64,000 bases of DNA from an uncultured Paracoccaceae bacterium. GTDB lineage: Bacteria > Pseudomonadota > Alphaproteobacteria > Rhodobacterales > Rhodobacteraceae. Positions 24,385 through 33,550 of the stretch are shown here, piece by piece. The DNA lies in NCBI GenBank assembly GCA_947503935.1, contig CANNFR010000006.1, forward strand, positions 1 to 64,000. Direction: 5' to 3'. The position numbers and the translations under genes were made by a program. The notes beneath the pieces were generated by a model. That model was not told where the DNA came from. It was given only the letters and a program-made list of their open reading frames with translations, and did not search any database. Numbering within the stretch: position 1 is the first letter of the stretch; the number at the start of each line of letters is the position of its first letter.

Positions 24385-26163
24385 TTACAGGGGCCAGAAC
24401 ACCAGGATGGCCGGGATCGAGACAGCGACGACCAGTATTTCCAGGGGCAGGCCCATGCGCCAGTAATCGCCAAAGCCGTAGCCGCCGGGACCCAGGATCA
24501 GGGTGTTGTTCTTATGCCCGATGGGGGTAAGAAACGCACAAGACGCCGCGACCGCGACGGCCATCAGAAACGGATCGGGCGAGACGCCCAGCCGCTGGGC
24601 CATGTCGATGCCGATAGGTGCGGCCACGATGGCCGTGGCGGTGTTGTTCAGAACATCCGACAGGGTCATCGTGACGACCATCAGCACCGTCAGGATCATC
24701 CAGGCGGGCAGGCCCTCGGTCAGGCCGACCAGGGCGCCCGCGATCAACTCCGTGCCGCCCGAGCTTTCCAGTGCGGAACCCAGCGGGATCATCGACCCCA
24801 GAAGCACCACGACGGGCCATTCGATATGATCGTAAAGCTCGGACAAGGGCATGACCCGGGTCAGAACATAGCCCACCACGACCAGACCCAGCGCGATGGG
24901 CAGATAGATCAGCCCGAAGCTTGCCAGCGCCACGGCGCCCGCGAAAAGCCCGATGGCCAGCCAGGTCTTGCTGTCATTGGTCACGGCCAGGCCGCGATCG
25001 GCGAGGGGCAGGGCGCCCAGCCAGTTGGCCACATCCTCGGCCTGATCGGCGGGCGCCAGAAGCAGCAGGATATCGCCGGGCTCCACGACGGTCTTGCGCA
25101 CCTGCTTGGTGATGCGCCGGCCGCGCCGTGAGATGCCCAGCACAACGGTACGGTGGCGCCAGGCCAGGCCCAGCGACTGACAGCTCTTGCCGGCGACGCG
25201 CGCGTTGATGGGGACCACGACCTCGATCACCGTCAGCCCTTCGGCATCGGCGCGGATCATCTCTTCACGCTTGGCGTCGGAGAAATCGAGCGACAGGGCC
25301 GCGCGGAATTCGTCGAGCGCGTCTGGCGTGGCCTCAAGCACCAGCGCATCGCCGGCCTCGATGGTCTTCTCACGCGCGGTTCCGAACATACGCTTGCCAC
25401 CGCGCACCAGACCAAGGATCGCCACCTCGGCCTTGTCGCCGTCCTCATAAAGCTCGCGCACCTTGCGGCCGATCTGCTTTGAGCCTTCGGGAACAGTCAG
25501 CTCGGCGATGTATTGCGCGGTTTCGCGGTCGGTCTCACCGGCTTGCGCCTCATGCTGTTCGGGGATCAGGCGCCAGCCGATCAGGGCCACGAAGGCCAGA
25601 CCGGCAACCGCCGTCACCGCGCCGACCGGGGCGAAATCGAACATCGCGAAGGGCTCGCCCAGGCTTTGCTCGCGGATCGTGGCGATGATGATATTCGGCG
25701 GCGTGCCGATCAGCGTGACCATGCCGCCCAGAATGGTGGCGAAGGACAGAGGCATCAGCGACAGGCCAGGCAACCGCCCGGCCTTGCGCGCAGTCTGGAT
25801 GTCGACCGGCATCAGCAAGGCCAGGGCCGCCACATTGTTCATGAAGGCCGACAGGACGCCGCCGATCCCGCCCATGATGGCGATGTGGGCCCCCAGCGAC
25901 CGGGTGCTGTCGACCAGCGTCCGGGTGATCAGATAGACCGCCCCCGACCGCACCAGCCCGGCCGAGACGACCAGAACCAAGGCCACGATCAGAGTGGCGG
26001 GGTGGCCGAAGCCGGAAAACGCATCCTCCACCGGCACCGCGCCCAGGACCACGCCCACCATCAAGGCGGTGAAAGCCACCAGGTCATAACGCCATTTGCC
26101 CCAGAGCAGCAGGGCGAACACGGCCCCGAACAGAGTGAAGAGGATGATCTGATCGGTGGTCAT
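24385..26163 (-). CDS. SLC13 family permease with two TrkA-C domains
   Basis: Inner-membrane transporter of 592 aa. Two hydrophobic halves (about 1-195 and 395-592) flank a soluble insert with two RCK_C/TrkA-C domains (about 210-290, EGSKQIGRKVRELYEDGDKA; and 305-380, VVVPINARVAGKSCQSLGLA). The transport motif MNNVAALALLMPV and the repeated SNNT-like block VLNNTATAIVAAPIG fit the CitT/DASS superfamily. Substrate may be sulfate, a dicarboxylate or another anion and cannot be set from sequence. It lies alone between ppk1 and yebC, divergent from yebC. Confidence 0.88.
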   Translation of the reverse strand: MTTDQIILFTLFGAVFALLLWGKWRYDLVAFTALMVGVVLGAVPVEDAFSGFGHPATLIVALVLVVSAGLVRSGAVYLITRTLVDSTRSLGAHIAIMGGIGGVLSAFMNNVAALALLMPVDIQTARKAGRLPGLSLMPLSFATILGGMVTLIGTPPNIIIATIREQSLGEPFAMFDFAPVGAVTAVAGLAFVALIGWRLIPEQHEAQAGETDRETAQYIAELTVPEGSKQIGRKVRELYEDGDKAEVAILGLVRGGKRMFGTAREKTIEAGDALVLEATPDALDEFRAALSLDFSDAKREEMIRADAEGLTVIEVVVPINARVAGKSCQSLGLAWRHRTVVLGISRRGRRITKQVRKTVVEPGDILLLLAPADQAEDVANWLGALPLADRGLAVTNDSKTWLAIGLFAGAVALASFGLIYLPIALGLVVVGYVLTRVMPLSELYDHIEWPVVVLLGSMIPLGSALESSGGTELIAGALVGLTEGLPAWMILTVLMVVTMTLSDVLNNTATAIVAAPIGIDMAQRLGVSPDPFLMAVAVAASCAFLTPIGHKNNTLILGPGGYGFGDYWRMGLPLEILVVAVSIPAILVFWPL

Positions 26164-26300
26164 AAGCGGGGCCTTCCTCGTATGGTGTCACCCAAGCCGA
26201 TGCGCGGCCCGATTGCAACGCCCCTGTGCGGGCTTGCAGGGGGGCGATGCCCTCGACTATAGAAGCGGGCGTTCCAACGGCGAGAGTGACGGAGACAGAC

Positions 26301-27041
26301 ATGGCAGGCCATTCCAAATGGGCAAATATCCAGCACCGCAAGGGGCGCCAGGATGCCGTGCGCGCCAAGCAATTCTCGAAATTCTCGAAAGAGATCACGG
26401 TGGCCGCCAAGATGGGCGACCCCGACCCCGACAAGAACCCCCGCCTGCGTCTGGCCGTGAAAGAGGCCAAGGCCAATTCCATGCCCAAGGACAATATCGA
26501 ACGCGCGATCAAGAAGGCGATCGGTGGCGAGGGCGACAATTACGAGGAAATCCGCTATGAGGGCTATGGCCCGAACGGCGTGGCGATCATCGTCGAGGCG
26601 ATGACAGACAACCGCAACCGCACCGCCTCAACCGTGCGCTCGACCTTCACCAAACATGGCGGCAATCTGGGCGAGACCGGGTCGGTCAGCTTCATGTTCG
26701 ACCGCAAGGGCGAGGTGTTCTACCCCGCCTCGGCCGGCGACGCCGAGACCGTGATGATGGCCGCGATCGAGGCCGGCGCCGAGGATGTGGAAAGCGACGA
26801 GGAAGGCCATTGGATCTACTGCGCCGATACCGACCTCAACGCCGTCTCGACCGCCCTTGAGGCCGAACTGGGCGAGAGCGAGACCACCAAACTGGTCTGG
26901 AAGCCACAGACCACGACTGAGATGGACCTCGACGGCATGCAGAAGCTGATGAAGCTGATCGAGACCCTGGAAGATGACGATGACGTCCAGCGTGTGACGG
27001 CTAATTTCGAGGCCTCGGACGAGGTTATGGAAGCTTTGTAA
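26301..27041 (+). CDS. yebC: YebC/PmpR family protein
   Basis: Cytoplasmic protein of 246 aa beginning [18 protein letters not shown], the invariant YebC start. Later blocks [29 protein letters not shown] and [16 protein letters not shown] are family-typical. Members act as DNA-binding transcription regulators and, in recent work, as ribosome-associated translation factors at proline stretches. The ATG at 26301 gives the canonical N-terminus. The stop lies inside the last 17 bases of the convergent downstream gene. Confidence 0.95.
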   Translation: MAGHSKWANIQHRKGRQDAVRAKQFSKFSKEITVAAKMGDPDPDKNPRLRLAVKEAKANSMPKDNIERAIKKAIGGEGDNYEEIRYEGYGPNGVAIIVEAMTDNRNRTASTVRSTFTKHGGNLGETGSVSFMFDRKGEVFYPASAGDAETVMMAAIEAGAEDVESDEEGHWIYCADTDLNAVSTALEAELGESETTKLVWKPQTTTEMDLDGMQKLMKLIETLEDDDDVQRVTANFEASDEVMEAL

Positions 27042-28728
27042 TCAGGGCAAACGGGCTGGTATCGGGGGGTCGTTCGGGCAAAAAGGCTTGGGCAATCCGC
27101 ACCAACGCGTCCGCCCGGGCCCCGGAAGGAAGCGCCTCAGTTCCATCGTAGGCATCGCGCAGTGTATCCCCGGCGGCTTCTGCGAAACCCAGGCGCAGAA
27201 GTAGTCCACCCAATTCTGCAAGATGAAAGGCATCTACTTGTCTGGTGGTCTCGCTAGAGGTGCCCAGTGCATGGCGTTGACGAAAGCGATCACGCTCTTC
27301 CAATAGATAAGCCAAAGCTCTCTCGCGCTGGTCGGCCTCAATCAAAGCTTCGGCCACCAATTGCATCAGGCTAAATGGACCATCTCGCGCGGTCAGTATC
27401 GCGGCGTCAAAACGATTTTGGGCAAGCCATGCCTCGACCACTGCTTTTCTCAGAAATTCATGATTCTCGATGTTGTTCGCCGTGAAAACGGTCGCGATTT
27501 CCTGTGTTTGCGTCAGAAACCCGGCATTGAGGGCGATCATGGCGATGCCGACAAGCTCTGCTTGCTCCCGCCTGGACGGTCTTCTTGCAACCGCAGCTTC
27601 CATCATCTCCACAAGGGTCTGCTTTGCACCTGGTTGTTCGGCCTCAGCCCTGATGGTTTGGAACTGGAAGTTTATCCGGAGCCGTTCCGTGCCTTCGATT
27701 TCGCTGATAAGTATTTCGGCTACGGCAAAGACCTTCTGCGCGTCCAGGCCAAGCCGATGCAGCAGAAGTGCGGTTTGTGCAATCGGTATGGACAAGTCTT
27801 CTGCCCGGTTCTCAATAGGCCCTCGGATCGGCGCGGCTGGAAAGAACCGAGGGATGGCCGCCTCGGCGGCCATGCGGGCACTAAGACGCGCGTCTTCTAG
27901 TTGACCAGACTGCCGCTGCGCCTCTCCCAGCTTGACCAGCGGTTCGATCCGATCGAGCCGTGGCAGCAACATAGCTTCTTCATATTGAGCACGGAGTACC
28001 GCGCGCGGCTGTGGCGCTGGATCGGAGCCATTGGTATCTGCCAGATGAGTTTTGATTTGAAGTTGAAGATCAAGATCACTGATCAGTGAAACCAATTCCG
28101 CTGCCCGATCGGGTTGATTGGCTTCCGAGAGTCTAGCAACGAAAAGAGCGAGAGACTTGTCGACCAGCGCAGTATCACCAACTCTCTCCAACAATCTGGT
28201 GCCGCGCTCAGTATCGCCCTCAATAACCAGCTTGAGACCGACGACCAATTCACTCAGCGCGTTTGCGTAGCGCTCTGTTGAAGCAAGGGCGAAAGCTGCA
28301 TCCAGATCGTTCTGAGCAAGCTGTGCCGCAAGGATATGCGGCACAAAAATTGATGTATCAGTTTCATTGCCGTAGAGCGTCTCACCCAGTTCCAGAGCCT
28401 GCGCCCAGCGGCCAAGCGCAAGAAGGGCTTGGAAACGCCCGTTTTCACCTTGAAGACGGGAAAAGACGCGATCGGCCAGCGCCTGATCATCTGCCGCCAC
28501 GACCGCATGGAGAATCTGATTGAGGGGCCATTCGCCTACAAAATAGTTGTCGTTTGGCGGGGGCATCTTTGCTGCTTCGCCGAATGCCAACATAAGAAGG
28601 CATTCGGTCCCCAATTCGCTTTCACAAGCTCCTTCCGCGGCCTTCAGTTCGGCCTGTGTCGGATAGTCTTCCGCAAGGGCGGTACCTGGCAGAATAGCTA
28701 CGATGAGTGCCGCAAGACTGCGGAGCAT
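27025..28728 (-). CDS. Secreted helical-repeat (TPR-like) protein, unknown function
   Basis: Protein of 567 aa with signal [20 protein letters not shown]. The mature chain is a long run of paired amphipathic helices of TPR/Sel1 style (for example [58 protein letters not shown]) without catalytic motifs, so it is probably a periplasmic scaffold or binding protein. The ATG at 28728 is chosen because it starts the signal; the frame is open to 28899. Two copies of TTCACATAT lie just upstream. Base composition is lower in G+C than yebC. Its 3' end overlaps yebC by 17 bases, tail to tail. No homologue is recognised. Confidence 0.7.
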   Translation of the reverse strand: MLRSLAALIVAILPGTALAEDYPTQAELKAAEGACESELGTECLLMLAFGEAAKMPPPNDNYFVGEWPLNQILHAVVAADDQALADRVFSRLQGENGRFQALLALGRWAQALELGETLYGNETDTSIFVPHILAAQLAQNDLDAAFALASTERYANALSELVVGLKLVIEGDTERGTRLLERVGDTALVDKSLALFVARLSEANQPDRAAELVSLISDLDLQLQIKTHLADTNGSDPAPQPRAVLRAQYEEAMLLPRLDRIEPLVKLGEAQRQSGQLEDARLSARMAAEAAIPRFFPAAPIRGPIENRAEDLSIPIAQTALLLHRLGLDAQKVFAVAEILISEIEGTERLRINFQFQTIRAEAEQPGAKQTLVEMMEAAVARRPSRREQAELVGIAMIALNAGFLTQTQEIATVFTANNIENHEFLRKAVVEAWLAQNRFDAAILTARDGPFSLMQLVAEALIEADQRERALAYLLEERDRFRQRHALGTSSETTRQVDAFHLAELGGLLLRLGFAEAAGDTLRDAYDGTEALPSGARADALVRIAQAFLPERPPDTSPFALITKLP

Positions 28729-29109
28729 AGAGCCAGTTTTCACATATACCCTCACAACTTTCACATATGCACGCGACGCGCGCAGAGCAAGGATGCAGTC
28801 AAGGCCAAGCCAAGTTTTACTCGCAAACCGCAGGATTGGGATGAGCATTCGGATCATCGAAGTCCCCCTATCGCCGACCCTTAGCGCTCGATGCACCATC
28901 TATTAGATCAGGCATCGGCGGCGGGTGTAGCGCTTCTGAGAGAGGCAGGTAATGAATCTGCAGGTTTCCAATCGATCGTGTTGTAGTTCTTCACGGTCCT
29001 CCCGAACGGTTCCAATCATGGGTCGTGATCCATCATCTAGCGCCTTCTACACGAGGTATAGATGCGCGGATCACGTCTATCTCGACCACATCGCCAGAGA
29101 TGCGGGGTC
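28729..29109. other. Gene-free stretch
   Basis: About 380 bases between the secreted repeat protein and the small gene at 29110. It holds the presumed minus-strand promoter of the 567-aa gene, including the repeated TTCACATAT near 28738-28770. I see no convincing coding sequence or RNA; short frames lack ribosome binding sites. Confidence 0.5.
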
Positions 29110-29349
29110 TTATCGACTTTCAATGCCTACGGTCTGGCTGGGGCTGCGTGGGGTTGGAACAAAAACCGCGCTTTCCAGTGCAAGAAGGGCGTTTTGTATC
29201 TTCTGACGCTCACCAATCAGGTGATTGAATTGTGCGTCACACCCCGAAATGGGTGTCGGGTAGGAGGCGATTTCATTTGCGAGAAGAGCCCGGGCCTGCT
29301 GCAATTCTGCTCTTGCCGCGATGAGACAGCTTTGAAACGTATCTTGCAT
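29110..29349 (-). CDS. Small conserved coiled-coil protein
   Basis: Protein of 79 aa, mostly helical (AARAELQQARALLANEIASY, RQKIQNALLALES), with a central conserved-looking element YPTPISGCDAQFNHLI and tail VFVPTPRSPS. From memory, proteins with the pattern YPTP-GCDAQ are frequent small hypotheticals in Rhodobacterales, often near recombinases. That cannot be checked here. AGGAGA stands 6 bases before the ATG, a strong sign of a real gene. A palindromic site lies just upstream. Function is unknown. Confidence 0.7.
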   Translation of the reverse strand: MQDTFQSCLIAARAELQQARALLANEIASYPTPISGCDAQFNHLIGERQKIQNALLALESAVFVPTPRSPSQTVGIESR

Positions 29350-29365
29350 TGCTGATCTCCTGCTT

Positions 29366-29389
29366 GGTATACCGTTGTATACTGTATAG
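29366..29389 (-). promoter_or_regulatory. Palindromic operator-like site upstream of the 79-aa gene
   Basis: Two self-complementary GTATAC boxes (29367-29372 and 29377-29382) with a 4-base spacer, the first extended to GGTATACC, followed by TGTATAG. They sit about 17-33 bases upstream of the start codon at 29349, where a repressor would overlap the promoter. Confidence 0.45.
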
Positions 29390-29559
29390 ATGCGCTGCGA
29401 TCAATCCTCAAATCACGGCTGTCTCGCCATCATGTTGCGAATACGTATTGACGACCTTTCCCAGCGGAGAAACCGCGGAAGGGGCTCAGTATCGCAGATG
29501 AAACCGTTGATCCGTGTTTCGACCAAATCCGGCCGCACAGTGACGGCGCGTTATCCCGG

Positions 29560-30471
29560 TCAGGCTGGCGACAGACCGCGCAGACGTTCGGAGCGGCGGC
29601 GGAGGAGCTCGACCGTGGTGAGAAGCGCGATGGAGAAGATCACTAGGATCGTTGCGACCGAGAGGATCGCTGGGCTGATCTGCTCGCGGATGCCGTTCCA
29701 CATCTGCCGCGGGATCGTCTGCTGGTCGAAGCCCGCGATGAAGAGGACGACGACGACCTCGTCAAACGAGGTGACGAAGGCGAAAAGCGCGCCCGAGATG
29801 ACGCCGGGCAGGATCAGCGGCATGGTGATCTTGAAAAATGCCGTTGTCGGATCTGCGCCAAGCGAGGCGGCCGCGCGGGTCAGCGAATGGTCGAACCCGA
29901 TCAGTGTTGCGGTGACGGTGATGATGACGAAGGGAATGCCCAGCGTGGCATGCGCCAGCACGATCCCCACATAGCTGCCCGCAAGTCCGGTGGCCGAGTA
30001 GAAGAAAAACAGCCCCGTTGCGGTGATGATGATCGGCACGATCATGGGCGAGATCAGCACCGCCATGATCGCCCGGCGAAAAGGCATTTCGGGCCGCGAC
30101 AGGCCCAGGGCGGCCAGGGTGCCGAGGCACGTGGCCAGGATGGTCGAGAAGAACCCGATGATGACCGAATTCTTGGCGACCTGTACCCAGGTAGCATTGG
30201 CCCAGACGTCGCCCCACCATGACCAGTCCCGCGCGCCATCGGGAGCCTGCATGCCGAAGGTCAGAAGCAGGTCGTACCAGCGCGTCGAATATCCGTCCGC
30301 GTCGAAGGAGAGCATCTTTTCGGTGAAGGTAAAGTAGGGCTCGGCGTTGAACGACAGCGGGATGATGATCAAGATCGGCGCGATCAGGAACAGGAAGATC
30401 AGCGCGCAAATCACGCGGTAGACGTAATACCAGGTCTTCTCAAGCGGGGTGGCGTAGCTTGGTGCTGGCAT
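29560..30471 (-). CDS. potC: Polyamine-type ABC transporter permease, PotC-like
   Basis: Inner-membrane permease of 303 aa with six predicted helices. The first is YRVICALIFLFLIAPILIII; the EAA loop is RAAASLGADPTTAFFKITMP. The block SFDEVVVVLFIAGFDQQTIP is typical of PotC/PotI permeases. The ATG at 30471 gives MPAPSYATPLEKTWYYVYR; an earlier ATG at 30555 would overlap potB. There is an 82-residue periplasmic segment between helices 1 and 2. Last gene of the potA-potD-DUF2314-potB-potC series. Confidence 0.88.
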   Translation of the reverse strand: MPAPSYATPLEKTWYYVYRVICALIFLFLIAPILIIIPLSFNAEPYFTFTEKMLSFDADGYSTRWYDLLLTFGMQAPDGARDWSWWGDVWANATWVQVAKNSVIIGFFSTILATCLGTLAALGLSRPEMPFRRAIMAVLISPMIVPIIITATGLFFFYSATGLAGSYVGIVLAHATLGIPFVIITVTATLIGFDHSLTRAAASLGADPTTAFFKITMPLILPGVISGALFAFVTSFDEVVVVLFIAGFDQQTIPRQMWNGIREQISPAILSVATILVIFSIALLTTVELLRRRSERLRGLSPA

Positions 30472-30547
30472 CTTCAGATGCCTCCCTTGGCGGGCGGGGA
30501 AGCCTTCGGCGGGACGATTTGGGACAGACTGAAGGCCATGGGATTCA

Positions 30548-31795
30548 TCATCCAAGCTTGAGGTTGTCGATGCCGATCAGGCGGTCATAGAGCCAGTAGA
30601 GCAGCAGCACGAGACCGAGGAGGATCGAGGCCAGCGCGGCGGCGAGCGACCAGTTGAGCGACGTGGTCATGTGGTAGGCGATGAGGTTCGAGATCAGCTG
30701 CCCCGAGGCGCCGCCGACCAGCGCCGGCGTGATGTAGTAGCCGACCGCCAGGATGAAGACGAGAAGCCCGCCCGCCGCGATGCCAGGCACCGTCAGCGGG
30801 AAGTAGACCGCCCGGAACGCTTTCCACGACGAGGCGCCGAGTGACCGGGCCGCGCGGACGTAGGATGGCGGGATCGGGCGCATGACGGAATAGAGCGGCA
30901 GCACCATGAAGGGCAGCAGGATATGGGTCATCGCGATGATGGTGCCGGCCTGGTTGTAGATCATGGACAGGCGGTTTCCGTCATCGATGATCCCGGTCGC
31001 GACCAGCGTGGAATTGACCACGCCCTGCTGCTGCAGAAGCACGATCCACGAGGTCGTGCGCACCAAAAGCGAGGTCCAGAACGGCAGGAGGACGAAGATC
31101 ATCAAAAGGTTCGAATAGCGCAGCGGCAGCGTCGCCAGGAGGTGGGCGATGGGATAGCCCAGAAGGAAGGTCAGGAAAGTGATCAGCGCCGACAGAAGAA
31201 GGGTGCGCACGAAGAGGTCGATATAGATCTGCCGGTTCTCGGCGGCCCATGTGATCGCGCCCGTCTCATCGCGGGTCGCATCCACGGCGGCCAAGTAGAA
31301 GCTGCCCGTATAGGCCGACGACGCGCTGCGCATGACCTGCCAAAGCTGCGGGTCGCCCCAATCTTCGTCCTTGTCGAGAAGCGCCTCTCTAAACGGCGCT
31401 TCATAGCGGTTGGCCGAACGCGCGCCAGAAGTGAAGAGCGAGCGGGAGCCCGAGAGATCGTAATTGACCCGCGTGCCAATCTGACCGGCGGTACGGTTTT
31501 CGCGCGCCAGGAGGAGATCGGCAGCGAGGGCTGCGAAGGCAGCCTCGTCCGGGTCGGTGCCGGCAGGGTTTTCAGCGAACCACGCCACGAGATTGGGCAT
31601 GTTGGCCGAGAAAGCGTCGTTATGGACCGAGCGGAACAGCATCTGCCCGATGGGCACCACGAAGGTGACGAGAATGAACAAAAGGAGCGGCAAGACCAGC
31701 AGGAAGGCGCGGCGGCGCGAGCGGGCCTGGGCACTGGCCAGAGAAGCTTTCAGCGGGCGTCCATCGGCGGTGGTCAGGGGCGCGGCGTCCGTCAT
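30548..31795 (-). CDS. potB: Polyamine-type ABC transporter permease, PotB-like, with long periplasmic insert
   Basis: Permease of 415 aa. Helix 1 (FLLVLPLLLFILVTFVVPIG) is followed by an unusually long hydrophilic segment (about residues 55-185) before helix 2 (LFVRTLLLSALITFLTFLLG). The transport domain then has the EAA loop YVRAARSLGASSWKAFRAVY. E. coli PotB is about 275-285 aa, so the extra 130 residues are an insertion in the first periplasmic loop, as in some MalF-like permeases. It may contact the binding protein. It is 76 bases ahead of potC. Confidence 0.85.
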   Translation of the reverse strand: MTDAAPLTTADGRPLKASLASAQARSRRRAFLLVLPLLLFILVTFVVPIGQMLFRSVHNDAFSANMPNLVAWFAENPAGTDPDEAAFAALAADLLLARENRTAGQIGTRVNYDLSGSRSLFTSGARSANRYEAPFREALLDKDEDWGDPQLWQVMRSASSAYTGSFYLAAVDATRDETGAITWAAENRQIYIDLFVRTLLLSALITFLTFLLGYPIAHLLATLPLRYSNLLMIFVLLPFWTSLLVRTTSWIVLLQQQGVVNSTLVATGIIDDGNRLSMIYNQAGTIIAMTHILLPFMVLPLYSVMRPIPPSYVRAARSLGASSWKAFRAVYFPLTVPGIAAGGLLVFILAVGYYITPALVGGASGQLISNLIAYHMTTSLNWSLAAALASILLGLVLLLYWLYDRLIGIDNLKLG

Positions 31796-31894
31796 GGGGC
31801 AGGGCTTTCAATGGCAAGACGGGCCCCGCAGAGCGCGCGCATCCCGTTTGCAGAGCGCCGCGGTGGCACGGCCGGTGAGGCGCCCAAACCCATA

Positions 31895-32380
31895 TCAGTT
31901 CGCCGCCTCGGGAAGGGGCGCGAGAACTTTGCGATATTCCTCGGCCTGTTCAGGGGGCAGTTCGGGCAGCATCACACGGATCGTATAGGCGCCTTGGATC
32001 ATGCCGGCATCGTCATAATAGAACCAGTCCGAGATACTCTCTTCGCCGAAGCTGATCGGATCGTATTGCTTGTAGTCGATATAGACCGGGTCATTGGCGA
32101 AATAGCCGTCGAAGCGATCGCCCTCGCGGCCGAGCACCGCAACCCAGATATGCTCATGCCCATCGTTGCCGTAGGGCATGCCGACTTTCAGAAGCAGAAC
32201 CTCCTGCGACAGATCGGTGGCCTCCATCTTTTCATAGAAGACGGGCAGGGTGGCACGGGCCGCTTCGATGGCGGCATTCATTTCGGGGTTCGAAGCGTCA
32301 TAGCCCCAGACCGGGTCGCCTGCCTGTAGCGGCGTGGCAAGAAGCAAGGCGATAACCAATGTGCGAAAGAGTATCAGCAT
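31895..32380 (-). CDS. Secreted DUF2314 protein inside the polyamine transporter operon
   Basis: Protein of 161 aa with signal MLILFRTLVIALLLATPLQA. The mature part matches DUF2314: MNAAIEAARATLPVFYEKME, LLLKVGMPYGNDGHEHIWVA, GYFANDPVYIDYKQYDPISF and SDWFYYDDAGMIQGAYTIRV. The family is of unknown function and occurs near toxins, immunity genes and orphan loci. Here it stands between potD and potB in the same direction, 42 bases after potD and separated from it by a strong stem-loop. A periplasmic accessory role in transport is conceivable but unproven. Confidence 0.8.
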   Translation of the reverse strand: MLILFRTLVIALLLATPLQAGDPVWGYDASNPEMNAAIEAARATLPVFYEKMEATDLSQEVLLLKVGMPYGNDGHEHIWVAVLGREGDRFDGYFANDPVYIDYKQYDPISFGEESISDWFYYDDAGMIQGAYTIRVMLPELPPEQAEEYRKVLAPLPEAAN

Positions 32381-32390
32381 AGGAGCATGC

Positions 32391-32412
32391 GGGGGCGGAC
32401 CTCTCCGCCCCC
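32391..32412 (-). other. Perfect stem-loop between potD and the DUF2314 gene
   Basis: GGGGGCGGA (32391-32399) and TCCGCCCCC (32404-32412) form a perfect 9-bp stem with a 4-nt loop. No T-tract follows on the minus strand, so it is more likely an mRNA-stabilising or attenuating element that keeps potD transcript levels above those of the downstream permeases than a full terminator. Confidence 0.65.
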
Positions 32413-32422
32413 GTCCTTTCGA

Positions 32423-33496
32423 TTAGTTTGAGGCGAGCCAGGAGTTGAAGCGTTCGTTCAGCTCCACGTCCCGGTCGGCCCAGAACTCAAAGTTGTTGAC
32501 CAGGGCGTTTTCGAGGTTCGCCTCGGCTGTGGGCATGTGCGGGCCCATCGCGGTCTCGCCGTCCTGGTAGAGGCCGACTAGCGGACCCGAAGACAGACGC
32601 GCGGGACCATAGCTGATCCAGCTGGCCTGATCGGCAAGGCGCTGGGTGTCGGTGGCGAAGGCGATGTATTGCAACGCTTCCTCTTTGTTCGGAGCCCCTT
32701 TGGGGATGACAAACAGGTCGAAGTCGAGGATCTGACCATCCCAGACGATCTCAAACGGCTGGCCCTCACCGATTGCAGCGTTGAAGATGCGGCCATTATA
32801 GGCGGTCGACATCACCACTTCGCCATCGGCCAGAAGCTGCGGCGGCTGGGCGCCGGCTTCCCACCAGACGACACTGTCCTTGATCGTGTCGAGCTTGGCG
32901 AAGGCACGGTCGACGCCTTCGTCGGTCTCAAGCATATCGTAGACTTCCGCCGCCGGCACGCCATCAGCCATCAGCGCCATTTCCAGGTTGGCCTTGGCAC
33001 CCTTTCGCAGACCGCGCTGGCCCGGGAAGTCCGTCAGGTTGAAGAAATCGTCGATCGAATCCGGCGTTCCTTCGACGTTTTCGGTGTTGTAGGCCATGAC
33101 GGTCGACCAGACGATATTGGCCACCGCACAATCGGTCAGCGCCCCTTCAATGAAGTCATCTTCGGCAGGCGTGCCATCGGGGGCGGCCGGCAGGATCGAG
33201 GTGTCGATCACTTCAAGCAGGCCCTCGTCGCAGAGGCGGATCGCGTCGGAATACTCCACATCGGCCACGTCGACCGAGACATTGCCCGCCTCGACCTGGG
33301 CCTTGATCGGCGTGGCGGGGTTGTCGGCGGCCACCATGTTGACCGAAATGCCCATCTCGGCCTCGAACGGCTTGTTATAGGCCTCGACCTGGCTGACCTC
33401 ATAGGCGCCGCCCCAGGACATCACCGTCAGTTCCTGCGCGGTCGCCGGAATGGCGAAGCCGGCAAGGGCGGTGGTCAGGATAAGTGTCTTTCTCAT
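32423..33496 (-). CDS. potD: Polyamine-type ABC transporter substrate-binding protein
   Basis: Periplasmic binding protein of 357 aa (PotD/PotF superfamily, SBP_bac type) with signal MRKTLILTTALAGFAIPATAQ. LTVMSWGGAYEVSQVEAYNK is the family start, DVADVEYSDAIRLCDEGLLE and VMSTAYNGRIFNAAI are later blocks. Most likely ligand is putrescine or spermidine; related proteins of this clade also bind other cationic amines, so the ligand is not certain. GGGAGA lies 8 bases before the ATG. It follows potA by 54 bases. Confidence 0.87.
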   Translation of the reverse strand: MRKTLILTTALAGFAIPATAQELTVMSWGGAYEVSQVEAYNKPFEAEMGISVNMVAADNPATPIKAQVEAGNVSVDVADVEYSDAIRLCDEGLLEVIDTSILPAAPDGTPAEDDFIEGALTDCAVANIVWSTVMAYNTENVEGTPDSIDDFFNLTDFPGQRGLRKGAKANLEMALMADGVPAAEVYDMLETDEGVDRAFAKLDTIKDSVVWWEAGAQPPQLLADGEVVMSTAYNGRIFNAAIGEGQPFEIVWDGQILDFDLFVIPKGAPNKEEALQYIAFATDTQRLADQASWISYGPARLSSGPLVGLYQDGETAMGPHMPTAEANLENALVNNFEFWADRDVELNERFNSWLASN

Positions 33497-33550
33497 TCAT
33501 AGTCTCCCGTTGGTTGTTTTGTCCCTGCCCCTTTTCCCGGGGCTCTCTTG

